A stretch of DNA of 64,000 bases from JAICMB01 sp963802915 (GTDB lineage: Bacteria; Acidobacteriota; Terriglobia; Bryobacterales; Bryobacteraceae), in the NCBI GenBank assembly GCA_963802915.1, contig CAWDKQ010000010.1, positions 186,001 through 250,000 of the forward strand. Direction: 5' to 3'. Both the position numbers and the translations under genes were made by a program. This document shows, piece after piece, positions 16,600 through 26,451 of this stretch; within the stretch, counting starts at the first letter, position 1, and the number at the start of each line of letters is the position of its first letter. The notes under the pieces were generated by a model that saw only the letters and a program-made list of their open reading frames with translations, was not told the origin of the DNA and ran no database searches.

Positions 16600-17501
16600 T
16601 AGAAGCTTTCGATCCTTCGAATCAAATATTCTTGTCTGGATTGAACAACATTCAGAACCGCCTGACGCGTGCCCAGACGCAGCTCACCACTGGCCTCCAG
16701 ATCAATACCGTATCGGACGATCCCGACGCTCTCGGGGACCTTTATGAAGTTCGGTCCAGTCTGGCGCAAACCAACCAGATCGATACCAACCTGGGGCGTG
16801 TATCGACGGAAGTCAATACCGCTGAGGGCGCCGTTTCAAACGCCGTCACTTTAATGGACAACGTCACCACGCTGGCAACGGAAGCGGAACCGAACACGCA
16901 GTCGGCCGCAACGCGCGCGCAAATCGCAACGCAAGTCGGAAGCGATTTGCAACAGATGGTCGCGCTTGCAAATACCAACGTCGAAAATCGTTACGTGTTC
17001 GCCGGCGACAGCGATCAAACTCAGCCCTACACGGTGGATCTGACACAGACGGATCCTGTCAGCGCCTACCAGGGCAACGCCGCCACACGCCACGTACAGA
17101 GTCCGGATGGAACCACTTTTGCGGTTTCACTTACGGCCCAGCAGATCTTCGACAGCCCCGATTCCAGCACCAGCGTCTTCGGGTCTATCACCGGCCTCTA
17201 CAACGCGCTCCAAAACAACGATCAAACCGGAATCGACAACGCCATCACCAACATACAATCGGCCTCCACTTATCTCAACACCCAGCTTGCGTTTTACGGG
17301 ACGGTCCAGGATCGAGTGGCCAGCGCGACCACGTTCGGCGCCAATCTCACGACGCAACTCCAGACGGAACAGAGCGGTCTCGAAGACGCCAACGCGGCCC
17401 AGGCGATTACGGACATGACGCTGGCCACTACCGACCAGCAGGCGGCGCTAGAGGCGGAGAAAGAGATGCCGCGGACAAGCCTCTTCGATTACCTGGGCTG
17501 A
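16596..17501 (+). CDS. flgL: Flagellar hook-associated protein 3 FlgL
   Basis: 301 residues with flagellin-type ends: N-terminal SGLNNIQNRLTRAQTQLTTGLQINTVSDDP and C-terminal VASATTFGANLTTQL...DANAAQAITDMTLATTDQQAALE. The order after flgK with an ATGA overlap is typical. FlgL forms the junction between FlgK and the filament. The conserved FlgL/flagellin region NTNVENRYVFAGD is also present. The gene ends 8 bases from the convergent membrane hydrolase; the remaining flagellar genes are not in this window. Confidence 0.93.
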   Translation: MIEAFDPSNQIFLSGLNNIQNRLTRAQTQLTTGLQINTVSDDPDALGDLYEVRSSLAQTNQIDTNLGRVSTEVNTAEGAVSNAVTLMDNVTTLATEAEPNTQSAATRAQIATQVGSDLQQMVALANTNVENRYVFAGDSDQTQPYTVDLTQTDPVSAYQGNAATRHVQSPDGTTFAVSLTAQQIFDSPDSSTSVFGSITGLYNALQNNDQTGIDNAITNIQSASTYLNTQLAFYGTVQDRVASATTFGANLTTQLQTEQSGLEDANAAQAITDMTLATTDQQAALEAEKEMPRTSLFDYLG

Positions 17502-17508
17502 TTGCTGT

Positions 17509-18459
17509 TCAAAACGTCATCGAAACTTGTAGCACCCGATTGTGGCTGTCCAGAATCGCAGTGGCGTGGAATGGCAGCCGCAAATCGAGAAGCTCCACAC
17601 GATTACCGCCTTCCGGCTCGGCCACCGGCGTCACGGTCCAGCGCGGATACTGATCGAAACCGAGAAATGTCCGGAACACCGGCGTCGCTTTTGCAGCCGC
17701 AATTGCAGCCGGGTTGTCCGGTTTGTAAAACGTAGCGCCGGCGCCGGGGTCGAACTCTCCGATCGTATTCACATTGATCTGTTTGAAAAACGTTGGCGTT
17801 TCCACCCATCCCCGCCAGGCGACTGGATTTGAACCCTCCGGAAAGGCCGCGACGCGCACCGGAACTGATCCGTCGTAAATGCGCGAATTGAGCATATCGA
17901 TCGCGCGCTGGTGCAGCAGATACTTGCTGAAATCGTAGCCCAGGAAAAAGACCAGCGCGAAGATCGCCAGCCCGCGACCCGATCCTGGCTTCGCCCCGAT
18001 CTCCGCGTTCACCATCCGCACGATATAAACCATCAACCAGGCGATCAACAGAACGGCGATGATCCACAGATCCATCAATGGATTCAGATCCAGATGCGGC
18101 CAGTCGGAGGCGAACGGCAGAAAAACTCGGACGCCATAGGTGTTCGTCCAGTCGAGCAGCAGGTGGCTGCCGACTCCAACCAGGGACACCGCGTATAGCT
18201 CCAACGCGCCTCGAAAACTCCGCATCATGGCGCACACGATCAGCAACGTAATCAATGCCATCACCGGCGCGAACGCGATGGAATGCGTCAGACCGCGATG
18301 GTAGCGGATATAGGCGAGCGGGCCCGCAAAAATCGACACCCCATCGATGTCTGGCGCATTGGCCGAAAGCAGGAGCGCGAGCGTCGCGCGCTCATGCAGC
18401 CGGTTGAGCCCGGCCCGGCTGATCATGAGACCTGTTAGCGAGTGGGTGAGGTTGTCCAT
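17509..18459 (-). CDS. Membrane-bound metal-dependent hydrolase (YdjM/DUF457 family)
   Basis: 316 residues. The first motif MDNLTHSLTGLMISRAGL and the later segments SANAPDIDGVSIF and YHRGLTHSI hold the conserved His and Asp residues of the LexA-regulated, membrane-bound hydrolase family; four or so hydrophobic segments follow. A central GSHLLLDWTNTYGVRVFLPF segment supplies further His/Asp ligands. Function in the family is unknown beyond an expected metal-dependent hydrolysis at the membrane. The start overlaps the end of the lipid kinase by 25 bases, so both probably form one operon. Confidence 0.87.
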   Translation of the reverse strand: MDNLTHSLTGLMISRAGLNRLHERATLALLLSANAPDIDGVSIFAGPLAYIRYHRGLTHSIAFAPVMALITLLIVCAMMRSFRGALELYAVSLVGVGSHLLLDWTNTYGVRVFLPFASDWPHLDLNPLMDLWIIAVLLIAWLMVYIVRMVNAEIGAKPGSGRGLAIFALVFFLGYDFSKYLLHQRAIDMLNSRIYDGSVPVRVAAFPEGSNPVAWRGWVETPTFFKQINVNTIGEFDPGAGATFYKPDNPAAIAAAKATPVFRTFLGFDQYPRWTVTPVAEPEGGNRVELLDLRLPFHATAILDSHNRVLQVSMTF

Positions 18460-19394
18460 GTACGATCGCGTTCGAGCGCTCGTGTAACGAATTGAGGGGG
18501 AATCAGCAGGCTGAGGCAGCTCGGAACAATCTCGATCGTCGCGGGCAGCCGCCCGGCGTATTCGCCGTCCACTTGAATGTAAATACGTTGGTCTTCGGGC
18601 GAGGAGACTTCCAGCCGATCCGTCCGCGAGACCGTAATCCCCTTGAGCCCATTGGTCTTCCCAACCAGGATGGCAGTGAGATATTTCACGTAGCTCAACG
18701 GATTCACGCCCGCGAACATGATGACTTCGAAATCGTTTTGAAGCAGCGTGATGTCGCGCGCAATCTCCAGGTCGCCCCCGTAGTTCCTCACGCGAGTGGC
18801 CAGCGCAAAGCTGGAGCGGTATTGCTCACCGGCAATCTCGACCGTAAACTCAGGCAGGATCCGAAAGCCGTGAACGAATCCGGCGATCCAATACGCCACC
18901 TTACCGAGCGCCGATTTGAGCTTCGCATTGATCTTATACACGATCATCGCGTCGAGACCTACGCCCGCCATCAACGCGAAATATCTGGGTTCTGTGTCCC
19001 CGCAGCGCAGCAGACCGAGCGAGATGCGCTCCGCCGTGCACTCTGAAACCAGCCGGGCGGCTTCGTCCAACCGTTTCGAGATTCGCAATTCCGTCGCGAG
19101 CACGTTCGCCGTGCCACCGGGCAAGATGCCCACCGGCACGTTCGAATGCACCGCTCCGTTGACCACTTCGTTCATGGTCCCGTCGCCGCCCGCTACCAAC
19201 AGCAGGTCCGCGCCTCGCGCGATGCAATCCCGCGCCACCGCGGCCGCGGTTTGCGGACCGTGCGTGGGAACTGTTTCGACGTGATGCCCGGCTTCCGACA
19301 AAATGCGTACGGCCCGCCCGATGAAGCGGTGCGCCCGGCCCCGCAGTTTGCCGGCGTATGGGTTATAGATGATAAAGGCTTTACGATATATCAG
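18435..19394 (-). CDS. YegS/DAGK-family lipid kinase
   Basis: Diacylglycerol kinase catalytic domain: LLLVAGGDGTMNEVVNG is the ATP-binding GGDGT motif, LPGGTANVLA the second glycine motif. The kinase phosphorylates diacylglycerol or a related lipid. The first recognisable start in the frame (TTG at 19301) would cut off the conserved N-terminal YNPYAG motif, which is in frame upstream at about 19350-19370; the frame is open to at least 19410 but offers no ATG, GTG or TTG. CTG at 19394 (then IYRKAFIIYNP) is my best guess. Length would then be 319 residues, normal for the family. ligA starts divergently 21 bases away. Confidence 0.85.
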   Translation of the reverse strand: MIYRKAFIIYNPYAGKLRGRAHRFIGRAVRILSEAGHHVETVPTHGPQTAAAVARDCIARGADLLLVAGGDGTMNEVVNGAVHSNVPVGILPGGTANVLATELRISKRLDEAARLVSECTAERISLGLLRCGDTEPRYFALMAGVGLDAMIVYKINAKLKSALGKVAYWIAGFVHGFRILPEFTVEIAGEQYRSSFALATRVRNYGGDLEIARDITLLQNDFEVIMFAGVNPLSYVKYLTAILVGKTNGLKGITVSRTDRLEVSSPEDQRIYIQVDGEYAGRLPATIEIVPSCLSLLIPPQFVTRALERDRTWTTSPTR

Positions 19395-19415
19395 TACTCT
19401 AATTATAGAGAACCC

Positions 19416-21419
19416 ATGACGAAGACCACAGCCGCGGGGAGCGCGGCTCAGGAAGCGGAAAAGCTACGGCGGGAGATTCAGCGGCACGAACATCTCTATT
19501 ACGTGCTCGATGCGTCCGAAATCACCGACGCTGAATACGACGCGTTGGTGCGGCGTCTGAGCGCGATCGAGGCCGATCACCCGGAGTTCGTGACGCCTGA
19601 TTCGCCCACGCAGCGGGTCGGAGGCAAGGCGCGCGAAGGCTTCGTCAAGGTCCCGCACAGTTCGCCGATGCTGAGCCTCGACAACGCTCTGAACGAGGCC
19701 GAATTGCGCGAGTTCGATCGCCGCGTGGCCGACCTGTTAGCCGGAGCTCCCTACGAATACGTGGCCGAATTGAAAATGGATGGTCTCTCCATGGCCGCTC
19801 GCTATCGCAACGGATATTTCGAGCAGGCCATCACTCGGGGCGACGGCCTGGTGGGCGAAGACGTGACGGAAAATGCCCGTACCATCCGCTCTTTGCCGCT
19901 GCGCGTCCCGACAGACCTGCCGGAATTCGAAGCACGCGGCGAGTGCATCATGAACCGGCGCGCGTTCGAGAGAATCAACGAGCAGCGCGAGGCGGAGAAT
20001 CTACCGCGCTACGTCAATCCAAGAAATGCCGCCGCCGGCGCGGTTCGCAATCTCGAGCCCAGCGTCACCGCATCGCGCCGCCTCGATTTTTATCCGTACT
20101 TCCTGCTCGCAAACGGCGCGACCGTTTATGACAGCCATTGGGAATCTTTGTTGGCCCTTGAAAAAATGGGCTTCAAAGTTAACCCATACAAAAAGCAATG
20201 CGCGAATGTCGAAGAGTTGCTCGCCTTCTGCCGCGAATGGGAGGGCAAGCGCGATTCCCTGCCCTACGAGATCGATGGAGTGGTCGCAAAAGTCGATTCC
20301 ATCCCCCAGCAGCAAACTCTCGGTTGGACAGCCAAAGCCCCGCGCTGGGCCATCGCATTTAAGTTTCCGGCCAGGCAGGAGCAAACCGTCATCGAAGGTA
20401 TTGATGTTTATGTCGGAAGAACGGGCGCGCTGACTCCGGTCGCGCATCTGCGGCCGGTCTTCATCAGCGGCGTCACGGTTTCGAACGCGACATTGCACAA
20501 CGAAGACGAAATTGCGCGGCTCGGAGTCGAGATTGGCGACACCGTGCTGATCGAACGCAGCGGTGACGTGATTCCCAAAGTGGTTCGTGTGGTCCAGCAA
20601 GGCGCGGATCGCAAGCCGTTCAAAATGCCGAAGCATTGTCCGGTCTGCGGTGGCGATGTCGTGCGCGAAGAAGGCGAATCCGCCAGCCGCTGCATTAACA
20701 CCAACTGCCCGGCGCGCCTTAAGGAATCGATCCTGCATTTTGCGGCGCGCGGCGTCATGGATATCGATGGCATGGGCTACGCGCTGGTCGACCAGCTTGT
20801 GTCAAAAGGCCTGGTCCGCGGCGTCGCAGACATCTACGATCTGACCGTCGACCAGATCACGGATCTCGAGCGCATGGGCAAGAAATCCGCCGCGAAAATT
20901 TTGACGAATATCGATACATCCCGCTCCCGCCCACTACCTCGAGTGCTGAATGGACTCGGCATTCCGTTCGTCGGCGAGCGCACCGCGCAGATTCTAGCCG
21001 ATACCTTCGGCAGCCTCGATATCATCGCAAATTCGGATCAGGATAAGCTACAGGAAGCCGACGAGGTCGGACCCAAGGTCGCGCACAGCATCCGCAAATT
21101 CTTCGACGAGCCGCACAATAAAGAACTGGTCGAACGGCTGCGAAAAGCCGGGCTCCAATTCGAGCAACAGATCAAACCGAAAAAGAAGGCCGGAGCCCTG
21201 GCCGGAAAATCGTTCGTGCTGACAGGAACATTACCAACATTGAAGCGTGAAGAAGCCAAAGAAAAAATAGAAGCGGCGGGCGGGAAGGTCACCGGATCGG
21301 TGAGCAAGAAAACCGACTACGTCGTCGCCGGCGAGGATGCCGGTTCCAAGCTCGACAAGGCCAAAGAACTGGGCGTTCCAGTCATCGGGGAGTCGACTCT
21401 CTTGAGCCTGATTCAGTGA
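19416..21419 (+). CDS. ligA: NAD-dependent DNA ligase LigA
   Basis: 667 residues, full length. Domains in order: Ia and adenylation domain with the nucleophile Lys120 in ELKMDG, OB fold (RTGALTPVAHLRPV), zinc finger with four Cys (CPVCGG ... CINTNC), helix-hairpin-helix region (MDIDGMGYALVDQLV, LGIPFVGERTAQ) and a C-terminal BRCT domain (LAGKSFVLTGTL). It seals nicks during replication and repair. The ATG at 19416 fits the usual N-terminus; the longer open frame upstream is antisense shadow of the lipid kinase. Confidence 0.97.
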   Translation: MTKTTAAGSAAQEAEKLRREIQRHEHLYYVLDASEITDAEYDALVRRLSAIEADHPEFVTPDSPTQRVGGKAREGFVKVPHSSPMLSLDNALNEAELREFDRRVADLLAGAPYEYVAELKMDGLSMAARYRNGYFEQAITRGDGLVGEDVTENARTIRSLPLRVPTDLPEFEARGECIMNRRAFERINEQREAENLPRYVNPRNAAAGAVRNLEPSVTASRRLDFYPYFLLANGATVYDSHWESLLALEKMGFKVNPYKKQCANVEELLAFCREWEGKRDSLPYEIDGVVAKVDSIPQQQTLGWTAKAPRWAIAFKFPARQEQTVIEGIDVYVGRTGALTPVAHLRPVFISGVTVSNATLHNEDEIARLGVEIGDTVLIERSGDVIPKVVRVVQQGADRKPFKMPKHCPVCGGDVVREEGESASRCINTNCPARLKESILHFAARGVMDIDGMGYALVDQLVSKGLVRGVADIYDLTVDQITDLERMGKKSAAKILTNIDTSRSRPLPRVLNGLGIPFVGERTAQILADTFGSLDIIANSDQDKLQEADEVGPKVAHSIRKFFDEPHNKELVERLRKAGLQFEQQIKPKKKAGALAGKSFVLTGTLPTLKREEAKEKIEAAGGKVTGSVSKKTDYVVAGEDAGSKLDKAKELGVPVIGESTLLSLIQ

Positions 21420-22018
21420 AGAAATTTATCGCCATCCTGCAAGCCTGGGGACCGCTGGGAGTTTTTCTGATTGCCGTTCTCGACTCAGCGGGAATTCCGG
21501 CCGTGGGCGGCGTCGACGGACTCGTGATTCTGTTCGCGGTGCAGGCCCCGGATTCGGCGTACTTTGTTGCCGTATTGGCAACATTAGGATCGGTCACCGG
21601 CAGCCTCATACTCTTTTATCTTGCGCGGCGCGGTGGTGAGGCTTACTTCGAGCGTCACGCTCAGACCCGGCTTGGCGCTCGTATGAAACGGTGGTTCCTC
21701 GAGTACGGCCTGCTGACGGTCTTCGTGCCCGCGTTGGTTCCCATACCCTTGCCCATGAAGCTCTTCGTTATCGCCTCTGGGGCATTCGAAGTGAACGTCT
21801 TCGCATTCCTCGCGGTTCTTATCACGGCCCGCATACCCCGTTATTTCGCACTCGCCTGGTTGGGTAAGAGACTCGGGCGGCAGACGCTGCCGTTTCTGGC
21901 TCACCATGTCTGGCAGCTCGTCGGCTTCTCCGTCCTTCTATTCCTGGCGCTGTACTTGCTAGTCAAGTTACTCGATCGCCGCCGAAAACTACGCCAGATC
22001 GTAAGCGATTCCGAGTAA
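21416..22018 (+). CDS. DedA/VTT-domain membrane protein
   Basis: 200 residues, GTG start overlapping the ligA stop. The sequence has DedA-type features: GVFLIAVLDSAGIPAVGGVDGL near the start, a re-entrant GxxxG segment (LGSVTGSLILFYLARRGG), and LVPIPLPMKLFVIASGAFEVN with a central Pro/Gly loop, plus a terminal hydrophobic helix. VTT proteins are thought to be lipid flippases or scramblases of the inner membrane. Coupling to ligA is likely only by overlap and not functional. Confidence 0.83.
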   Translation: MKKFIAILQAWGPLGVFLIAVLDSAGIPAVGGVDGLVILFAVQAPDSAYFVAVLATLGSVTGSLILFYLARRGGEAYFERHAQTRLGARMKRWFLEYGLLTVFVPALVPIPLPMKLFVIASGAFEVNVFAFLAVLITARIPRYFALAWLGKRLGRQTLPFLAHHVWQLVGFSVLLFLALYLLVKLLDRRRKLRQIVSDSE

Positions 22019-22057
22019 ACATCCTTGGCCGTCCGAACGTCGAACTTATTTGAGCTC

Positions 22058-23710
22058 ATGAAGCCATTCGTTCTACTTGTGTGTTTGTTCGCGGGAGCCT
22101 TCCACGCGCAGGCGCAAGCCGTCAACGCGGCAAATTATCGCGTACCAGGGATACCCGGAGCCGGCGTCGCGCAAGGTTCGATTTTCATTCTCTACGGCAC
22201 CTTTCTCGGTCCCGGCAGCCTCGTCCAAACCACCAGCCTGCCTTTGAAGACGACGCTCGGCGATACGTCGGTTAGCGTGACGGTCGGTGCGGTTACGGAA
22301 AACGCCTACATGGTCTATTCCTCTGCGAATCAGGTAGCCGCCGTACTCCCATCGAACATGCCGGTAGGTGGAGGCTCCGTCACGCTCACCTACGTTGGCC
22401 GTTCCAGCAACGCGATCGCGATCCAGGTGGTGGCCAGTTCCTTTGGGACATTTTCCTTGAATCAAGCCGGCTACGGACCCGGCGTGATCCAGAACTACGA
22501 CGCCTCCGGCAATCCGTCGACGAACACGATCAACAACTCCGCGCAACCCGGACAAACGGTCGTGATCTGGGGGACGGGACTTGGCCCCATTACGGGTGAC
22601 GATTCCACCACGCCCCCAGTCGGCAATCTTGACGTCACCGTGAATGTTTCCATCGGCGGCCAGGCGGCCACGGTTCTTTACCAGGGCAGATCCGGATACC
22701 CCGGCGTGGATCAAATCAACGTCACGGTTCCCACGGGTGTGACCGGCTGTTACGTCCCAGTGGATGTCAACGTAGCCGGCGTGGTTGCGAACTTCACGAC
22801 AATGTCCATCGCGACCAATGGTGGAACCTGTTCCGATACGGTCAGCTTCGCCGCACAGGACATCAACACGGCTGCCGCGAATGGGAAATCGAATATCGGT
22901 CTCATCGCGATTACGGATGTGACGAGCATCGCGAACACATCGAGCACTCCTATAACGGACGGATACCAGATCGATCTGGGAACCGCGCAGTTTGAACACC
23001 GCACGCTCAGCTCGCTGCAGACGCTGCGCGGCGTAAACTATCCGGCGACTGCGTTAGGCACTTGTACGGCCGTGACGTTCCAGCTTAATTCGAGCAATCC
23101 GGATGTACTAGACCCGGGCGATCCGGCGGCGGCAAACTTCCTCAACGCCGGGCTGGCGATTGAATTCGAGGGCCCTGTGGATAACAAAAACCTGGGACTG
23201 CAAAGCTCGGGCATATACAACGGCACCATCGGCGGCGGGCTGTCGGGACAAGCGACGCTTCCCGTATTCGTGACGCCGGGAGGGTTCGCGGTGATCGGAG
23301 GACGGTCGGGCGAGTCGGTCGGGCCGTTTCAAACGACGCTGCAACTTCCGGACGAGCCCACCTGGACAAACGAGAGCACCGCCGGCGCCGTGGTCCGTTC
23401 CACGCCCTTGCAAATCAACTGGAGCGGCGGCGACGCAACGCAAGAGGTCGCGATTCTGGTGGGAGAATCCACTGACACCACGGGCACAATTCGAGGCGTC
23501 TTCACTTGCATGGAGGACCTGAGCACGGGAACCCTGACCGTACCCGTGGATGTGATGTCCACCTTGCCGGCCAGCGGAACCAGCGCTCTCCTGGAATTTG
23601 GAACGCTAACGCGCACCGACATCGCCCGGTTCACTTCGACCCCGCCAGGGCTCGACGGCGCCTATTTTCAAATCGAACGTACGACGCGCATCGCAGCGAC
23701 GTATCAGTGA
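22058..23710 (+). CDS. Secreted TIGR03437-type adhesin-like protein
   Basis: 550 residues with a signal peptide (MKPFVLLVCLFAGAFHAQA). The first ~240 residues form the TIGR03437-type domain (AANYRVPGIPGAGVAQGSIFILYGTFLGPG, VIWGTGLGPITGDD, GYPGVDQINVTVPTGVTGCYVPVDV), which is characteristic of Solibacter-like Acidobacteria and usually sits at the C-terminus; here it is N-terminal. The rest is beta-rich and unrecognised. I chose the ATG at 22058 because it directly begins the signal peptide; a TTG 33 bases earlier would add a non-signal extension. Extracellular role, possibly surface binding, is inferred. Confidence 0.8.
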   Translation: MKPFVLLVCLFAGAFHAQAQAVNAANYRVPGIPGAGVAQGSIFILYGTFLGPGSLVQTTSLPLKTTLGDTSVSVTVGAVTENAYMVYSSANQVAAVLPSNMPVGGGSVTLTYVGRSSNAIAIQVVASSFGTFSLNQAGYGPGVIQNYDASGNPSTNTINNSAQPGQTVVIWGTGLGPITGDDSTTPPVGNLDVTVNVSIGGQAATVLYQGRSGYPGVDQINVTVPTGVTGCYVPVDVNVAGVVANFTTMSIATNGGTCSDTVSFAAQDINTAAANGKSNIGLIAITDVTSIANTSSTPITDGYQIDLGTAQFEHRTLSSLQTLRGVNYPATALGTCTAVTFQLNSSNPDVLDPGDPAAANFLNAGLAIEFEGPVDNKNLGLQSSGIYNGTIGGGLSGQATLPVFVTPGGFAVIGGRSGESVGPFQTTLQLPDEPTWTNESTAGAVVRSTPLQINWSGGDATQEVAILVGESTDTTGTIRGVFTCMEDLSTGTLTVPVDVMSTLPASGTSALLEFGTLTRTDIARFTSTPPGLDGAYFQIERTTRIAATYQ

Positions 23711-23735
23711 GCAAGGCCGTGACGACCGGCGAGGA

Positions 23736-26102
23736 TCAGGTCGCCGCCGGTTCCGGCGAACACGCGGTCTGCAGCGTCGATCTCAAAATCGCCTCAACAT
23801 CCGGCGAAAGCTTCTTGCCTGCGCACGTGACGTAAAAAACGTCGAGCGCTTTATGAGCTTCGGTGTCGATCAGCACCACCTCGATGTTGCACCCCGCTGT
23901 CGAAATAGTGGAAGTCAGATCGTAGAGCAGACCGGGCCGGTCCTCGGCGATAATTTCCACCAGAGTGGCAGTAGCCGAAACGTCGTTGTTAAACGTGACC
24001 GACGGCTTCACCCGATTCATACCGGTGTGCCGGGGCCGCTTTTTCAAAAGCTGCTTGACGTCGATTTTCCCCAGCACGCACCGCGTTACCGTGTCCCGCA
24101 GCCTGTCCCCTTCACTCGGATTCAGCTCTAGCGTCCGCAGCGGGTCGGCGAACACGAAAGTATCGAGAATCAAGCCTTGCCGGTTCGCAAAGGCCTCGGC
24201 CTTCAAAATATTGACCCCGAAACTGGCAAGCGCGCCGGAGATAGAAGCGAGCAGAGCCGGACGGTCCGGCGCAATGACGGTCATTTGGTAAGTCCCGTTG
24301 GACTTCACGACGTCGATAGTGGTCCCGCTCCGCGCCTGCTCCATGTGCCGGTCGATCTCGGCTTCCGAATGCGTGCGCAAATAGCGCGTCGGAAAGCCTT
24401 CTAGAAACTCCGCCCTCGGCGTGTGCGGCTGGGGCTGAATTCGCTCTGTTTCGAGCTCGCGCGTCAGCTCCGCGCTGGCAACCGCAAAAGCGCGCCAGAG
24501 TTGCGCCAGACGCCAGGGCGTCATAGCGGCCGGGTTCACCGAGCTGATATCGGCATAGGTCAACAGCGTGAGCAGCTTCAGTCGTTCCACCGTGCCCACC
24601 TGATCGGCGATGTGGCGCGCCGTGCCCGGATCGCCCAAGTCGCGCGACGTCATGACCGAAGAAAGATCCAGATGATGGCGAATCAGGAATTCGACCGTCG
24701 CGCGATCCGCGGCGGGCACGCCAAAGCGATTAAATACCGCCTTGGCGATTTCAGACGAGCGCGCCACATGATTGCCTGAACCCTTCCCGATATCGTGCAG
24801 CAGTAGCGCCAGTCGCAGCAAATCCGGACGATCCACTTCCGAAGCCAGTTCCGCGAAACGAACGCGCAGCCCCTCTTTGGCATCAGCAAGATCTTCTAGC
24901 GACCGCAACGTGAGCAGCGTGTGCTCGTCGACCGTGTAGCGATGGTAAAAGTCGCGAACCACCAGACAGTCGATATTCTTCCACTCGGGAATAATCTTTT
25001 CGAGAACGCCTGTTTCCTGCATCGCGCGCATCCCGACGCTGCAATGTGGCATTGAGAGCAGCTCTCGCATATATCCCCACGGAGGCGCGACCGGAGTGCA
25101 TTCGGCAAGACGCCGTTCGGTATCGGCGGCCAACGGCATTTTGTGGCGCGAAATGAATACCATCAGGCGCATCACCAGACCGGGATCGGCTTCCAGGCGC
25201 TGCGGATCGCGCAAATAAACGCGCTCCCGCGATACGGTGAACTCGGTATTCGAGACGCGGGCGCGCCAATCACGAAACTGCGATAACAGGCCGGCATTGG
25301 CGCTCTCCACGGCATCCATGGCGCGCGTCGCGGTGCGGAATATTTCGCGCGCATTGCGATAATAACCGCGCATCCAGGCCGCTGGCGTCTCGGAAAGCAT
25401 TTCCTGCGCCTCGAAACTCAAAACGTTGTTATCGCGCCTCGAAAAATCGTGCAGGAAAACCCTCACCGAGTAGACGAACGCACGAGCCTGCGCGGTAGCG
25501 TTTAGAATATCCTGCGCGCCGGCGGCTCCGATTTTCTGAAGCCAATGAATGACATGAATATCGCGCAGAGCGCCGGGATGTTCCTTAACATTGGGCTCGA
25601 GATGATAGATGGTGTCCTGATATTTGGTGTGACGCTCCCGCGCAGCCTTGCAGAGGTCATACGCGATGGTCGCCTTCTGCGCGGCAAGAAACTTCGGGAA
25701 GCGCTTTTCGAGATCGGCAAATCGCGACGCTTCCCCGCAAATGTAGCGCTGATCGAGCAGGCTGATAGTCAGTTCCAGATTGCCGTCGTGCAACTCGCAG
25801 CAATCTGCCACGGTGCGAACCGACTGGCTGACCCGCAGCCCGCCATCCCACAGAATCCGGCAAAACTCGGAGATCGAGCTTTTCGATTCCGGATCGTCCG
25901 GCAGGCGATCCACCAACAGCAGCAGATCGACATCGGAGTAAGGGAACAGCTCCCGCCGGCCGTAGCCGCCAACAGCCACCACGGTGACGTTTGGCATGGT
26001 CTGTTCGAATGCAACCATCACTGTCCGGTCCACGCTCGCCGCGCGATTCGCCAGCATCGTGACGGCGGTTGCCGGATCAAAGCTCTTTAGTGCAACGTTC
26101 AA
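23736..26102 (-). CDS. glnD: [Protein-PII] uridylyltransferase GlnD
   Basis: 788 residues, shorter than the E. coli enzyme (about 890) mainly at the N-terminus. Domains in order: nucleotidyltransferase with GGYGRRELFPYSDVDL (Gly45-Gly46, Asp57, Asp59), a helical GlnE/GlnD-like region, an HD domain (LLLHDIGKGSGNH), and two ACT domains near residues 610-680 and 715-785. GlnD senses glutamine and adds or removes UMP on PII. It starts at TTG overlapping the glnB stop (TTGA), so it is coupled to glnB; amtB leads the operon. Confidence 0.95.
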   Translation of the reverse strand: MNVALKSFDPATAVTMLANRAASVDRTVMVAFEQTMPNVTVVAVGGYGRRELFPYSDVDLLLLVDRLPDDPESKSSISEFCRILWDGGLRVSQSVRTVADCCELHDGNLELTISLLDQRYICGEASRFADLEKRFPKFLAAQKATIAYDLCKAARERHTKYQDTIYHLEPNVKEHPGALRDIHVIHWLQKIGAAGAQDILNATAQARAFVYSVRVFLHDFSRRDNNVLSFEAQEMLSETPAAWMRGYYRNAREIFRTATRAMDAVESANAGLLSQFRDWRARVSNTEFTVSRERVYLRDPQRLEADPGLVMRLMVFISRHKMPLAADTERRLAECTPVAPPWGYMRELLSMPHCSVGMRAMQETGVLEKIIPEWKNIDCLVVRDFYHRYTVDEHTLLTLRSLEDLADAKEGLRVRFAELASEVDRPDLLRLALLLHDIGKGSGNHVARSSEIAKAVFNRFGVPAADRATVEFLIRHHLDLSSVMTSRDLGDPGTARHIADQVGTVERLKLLTLLTYADISSVNPAAMTPWRLAQLWRAFAVASAELTRELETERIQPQPHTPRAEFLEGFPTRYLRTHSEAEIDRHMEQARSGTTIDVVKSNGTYQMTVIAPDRPALLASISGALASFGVNILKAEAFANRQGLILDTFVFADPLRTLELNPSEGDRLRDTVTRCVLGKIDVKQLLKKRPRHTGMNRVKPSVTFNNDVSATATLVEIIAEDRPGLLYDLTSTISTAGCNIEVVLIDTEAHKALDVFYVTCAGKKLSPDVEAILRSTLQTACSPEPAAT

Positions 26103-26437
26103 AGCGCTCCTTCACCACGATCGTCATTGCGGATGCGAATTGCGTCCGCGACATCGTACACAAAAACCTTGCCGTCGCCGATCTTCCCGCTGCGTGCGGC
26201 CTCCACCAGGGTCCGGATGATCTCCTCGGCGCGATCGCTGGGCACCACCATCTCCAGCTTCATCTTCGGAAGCAGGTCTACCTGGTATTCCATTCCCCGG
26301 TAGACTTCTTTGTGACCCTTCTGGCGTCCATGGCCGCGAACTTCGAGCACGGTCATGCCATCCACGCCGATCGCCTTCAAAGCTTCCCTGACCTGCTCCA
26401 GCTTGTGAGGTTGGATGATTGCTTCTATCTTTTTCAT
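26099..26437 (-). CDS. glnB: Nitrogen regulatory protein PII
   Basis: 112 residues, exact family length. The T-loop segment GRQKGHKEVYRGMEYQVDLLPK contains Tyr51, the uridylylation site, and the C-terminal signature TGKIGDGK-like (here SGKIGDGKVFVYDV) is complete. PII trimers bind 2-oxoglutarate and ATP/ADP and regulate AmtB, glutamine synthetase control and NtrB. Placement directly after amtB and before glnD gives a self-contained ammonium sensing module. A GGAGAA ribosome site precedes the ATG. Confidence 0.97.
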   Translation of the reverse strand: MKKIEAIIQPHKLEQVREALKAIGVDGMTVLEVRGHGRQKGHKEVYRGMEYQVDLLPKMKLEMVVPSDRAEEIIRTLVEAARSGKIGDGKVFVYDVADAIRIRNDDRGEGAL

Positions 26438-26451
26438 GTTTTCTCCTGAGA

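Noticed and set aside
19146..19415. Longer LigA start
   Set aside because: It covers the divergent lipid kinase; the known LigA N-terminus begins at ATG 19416.
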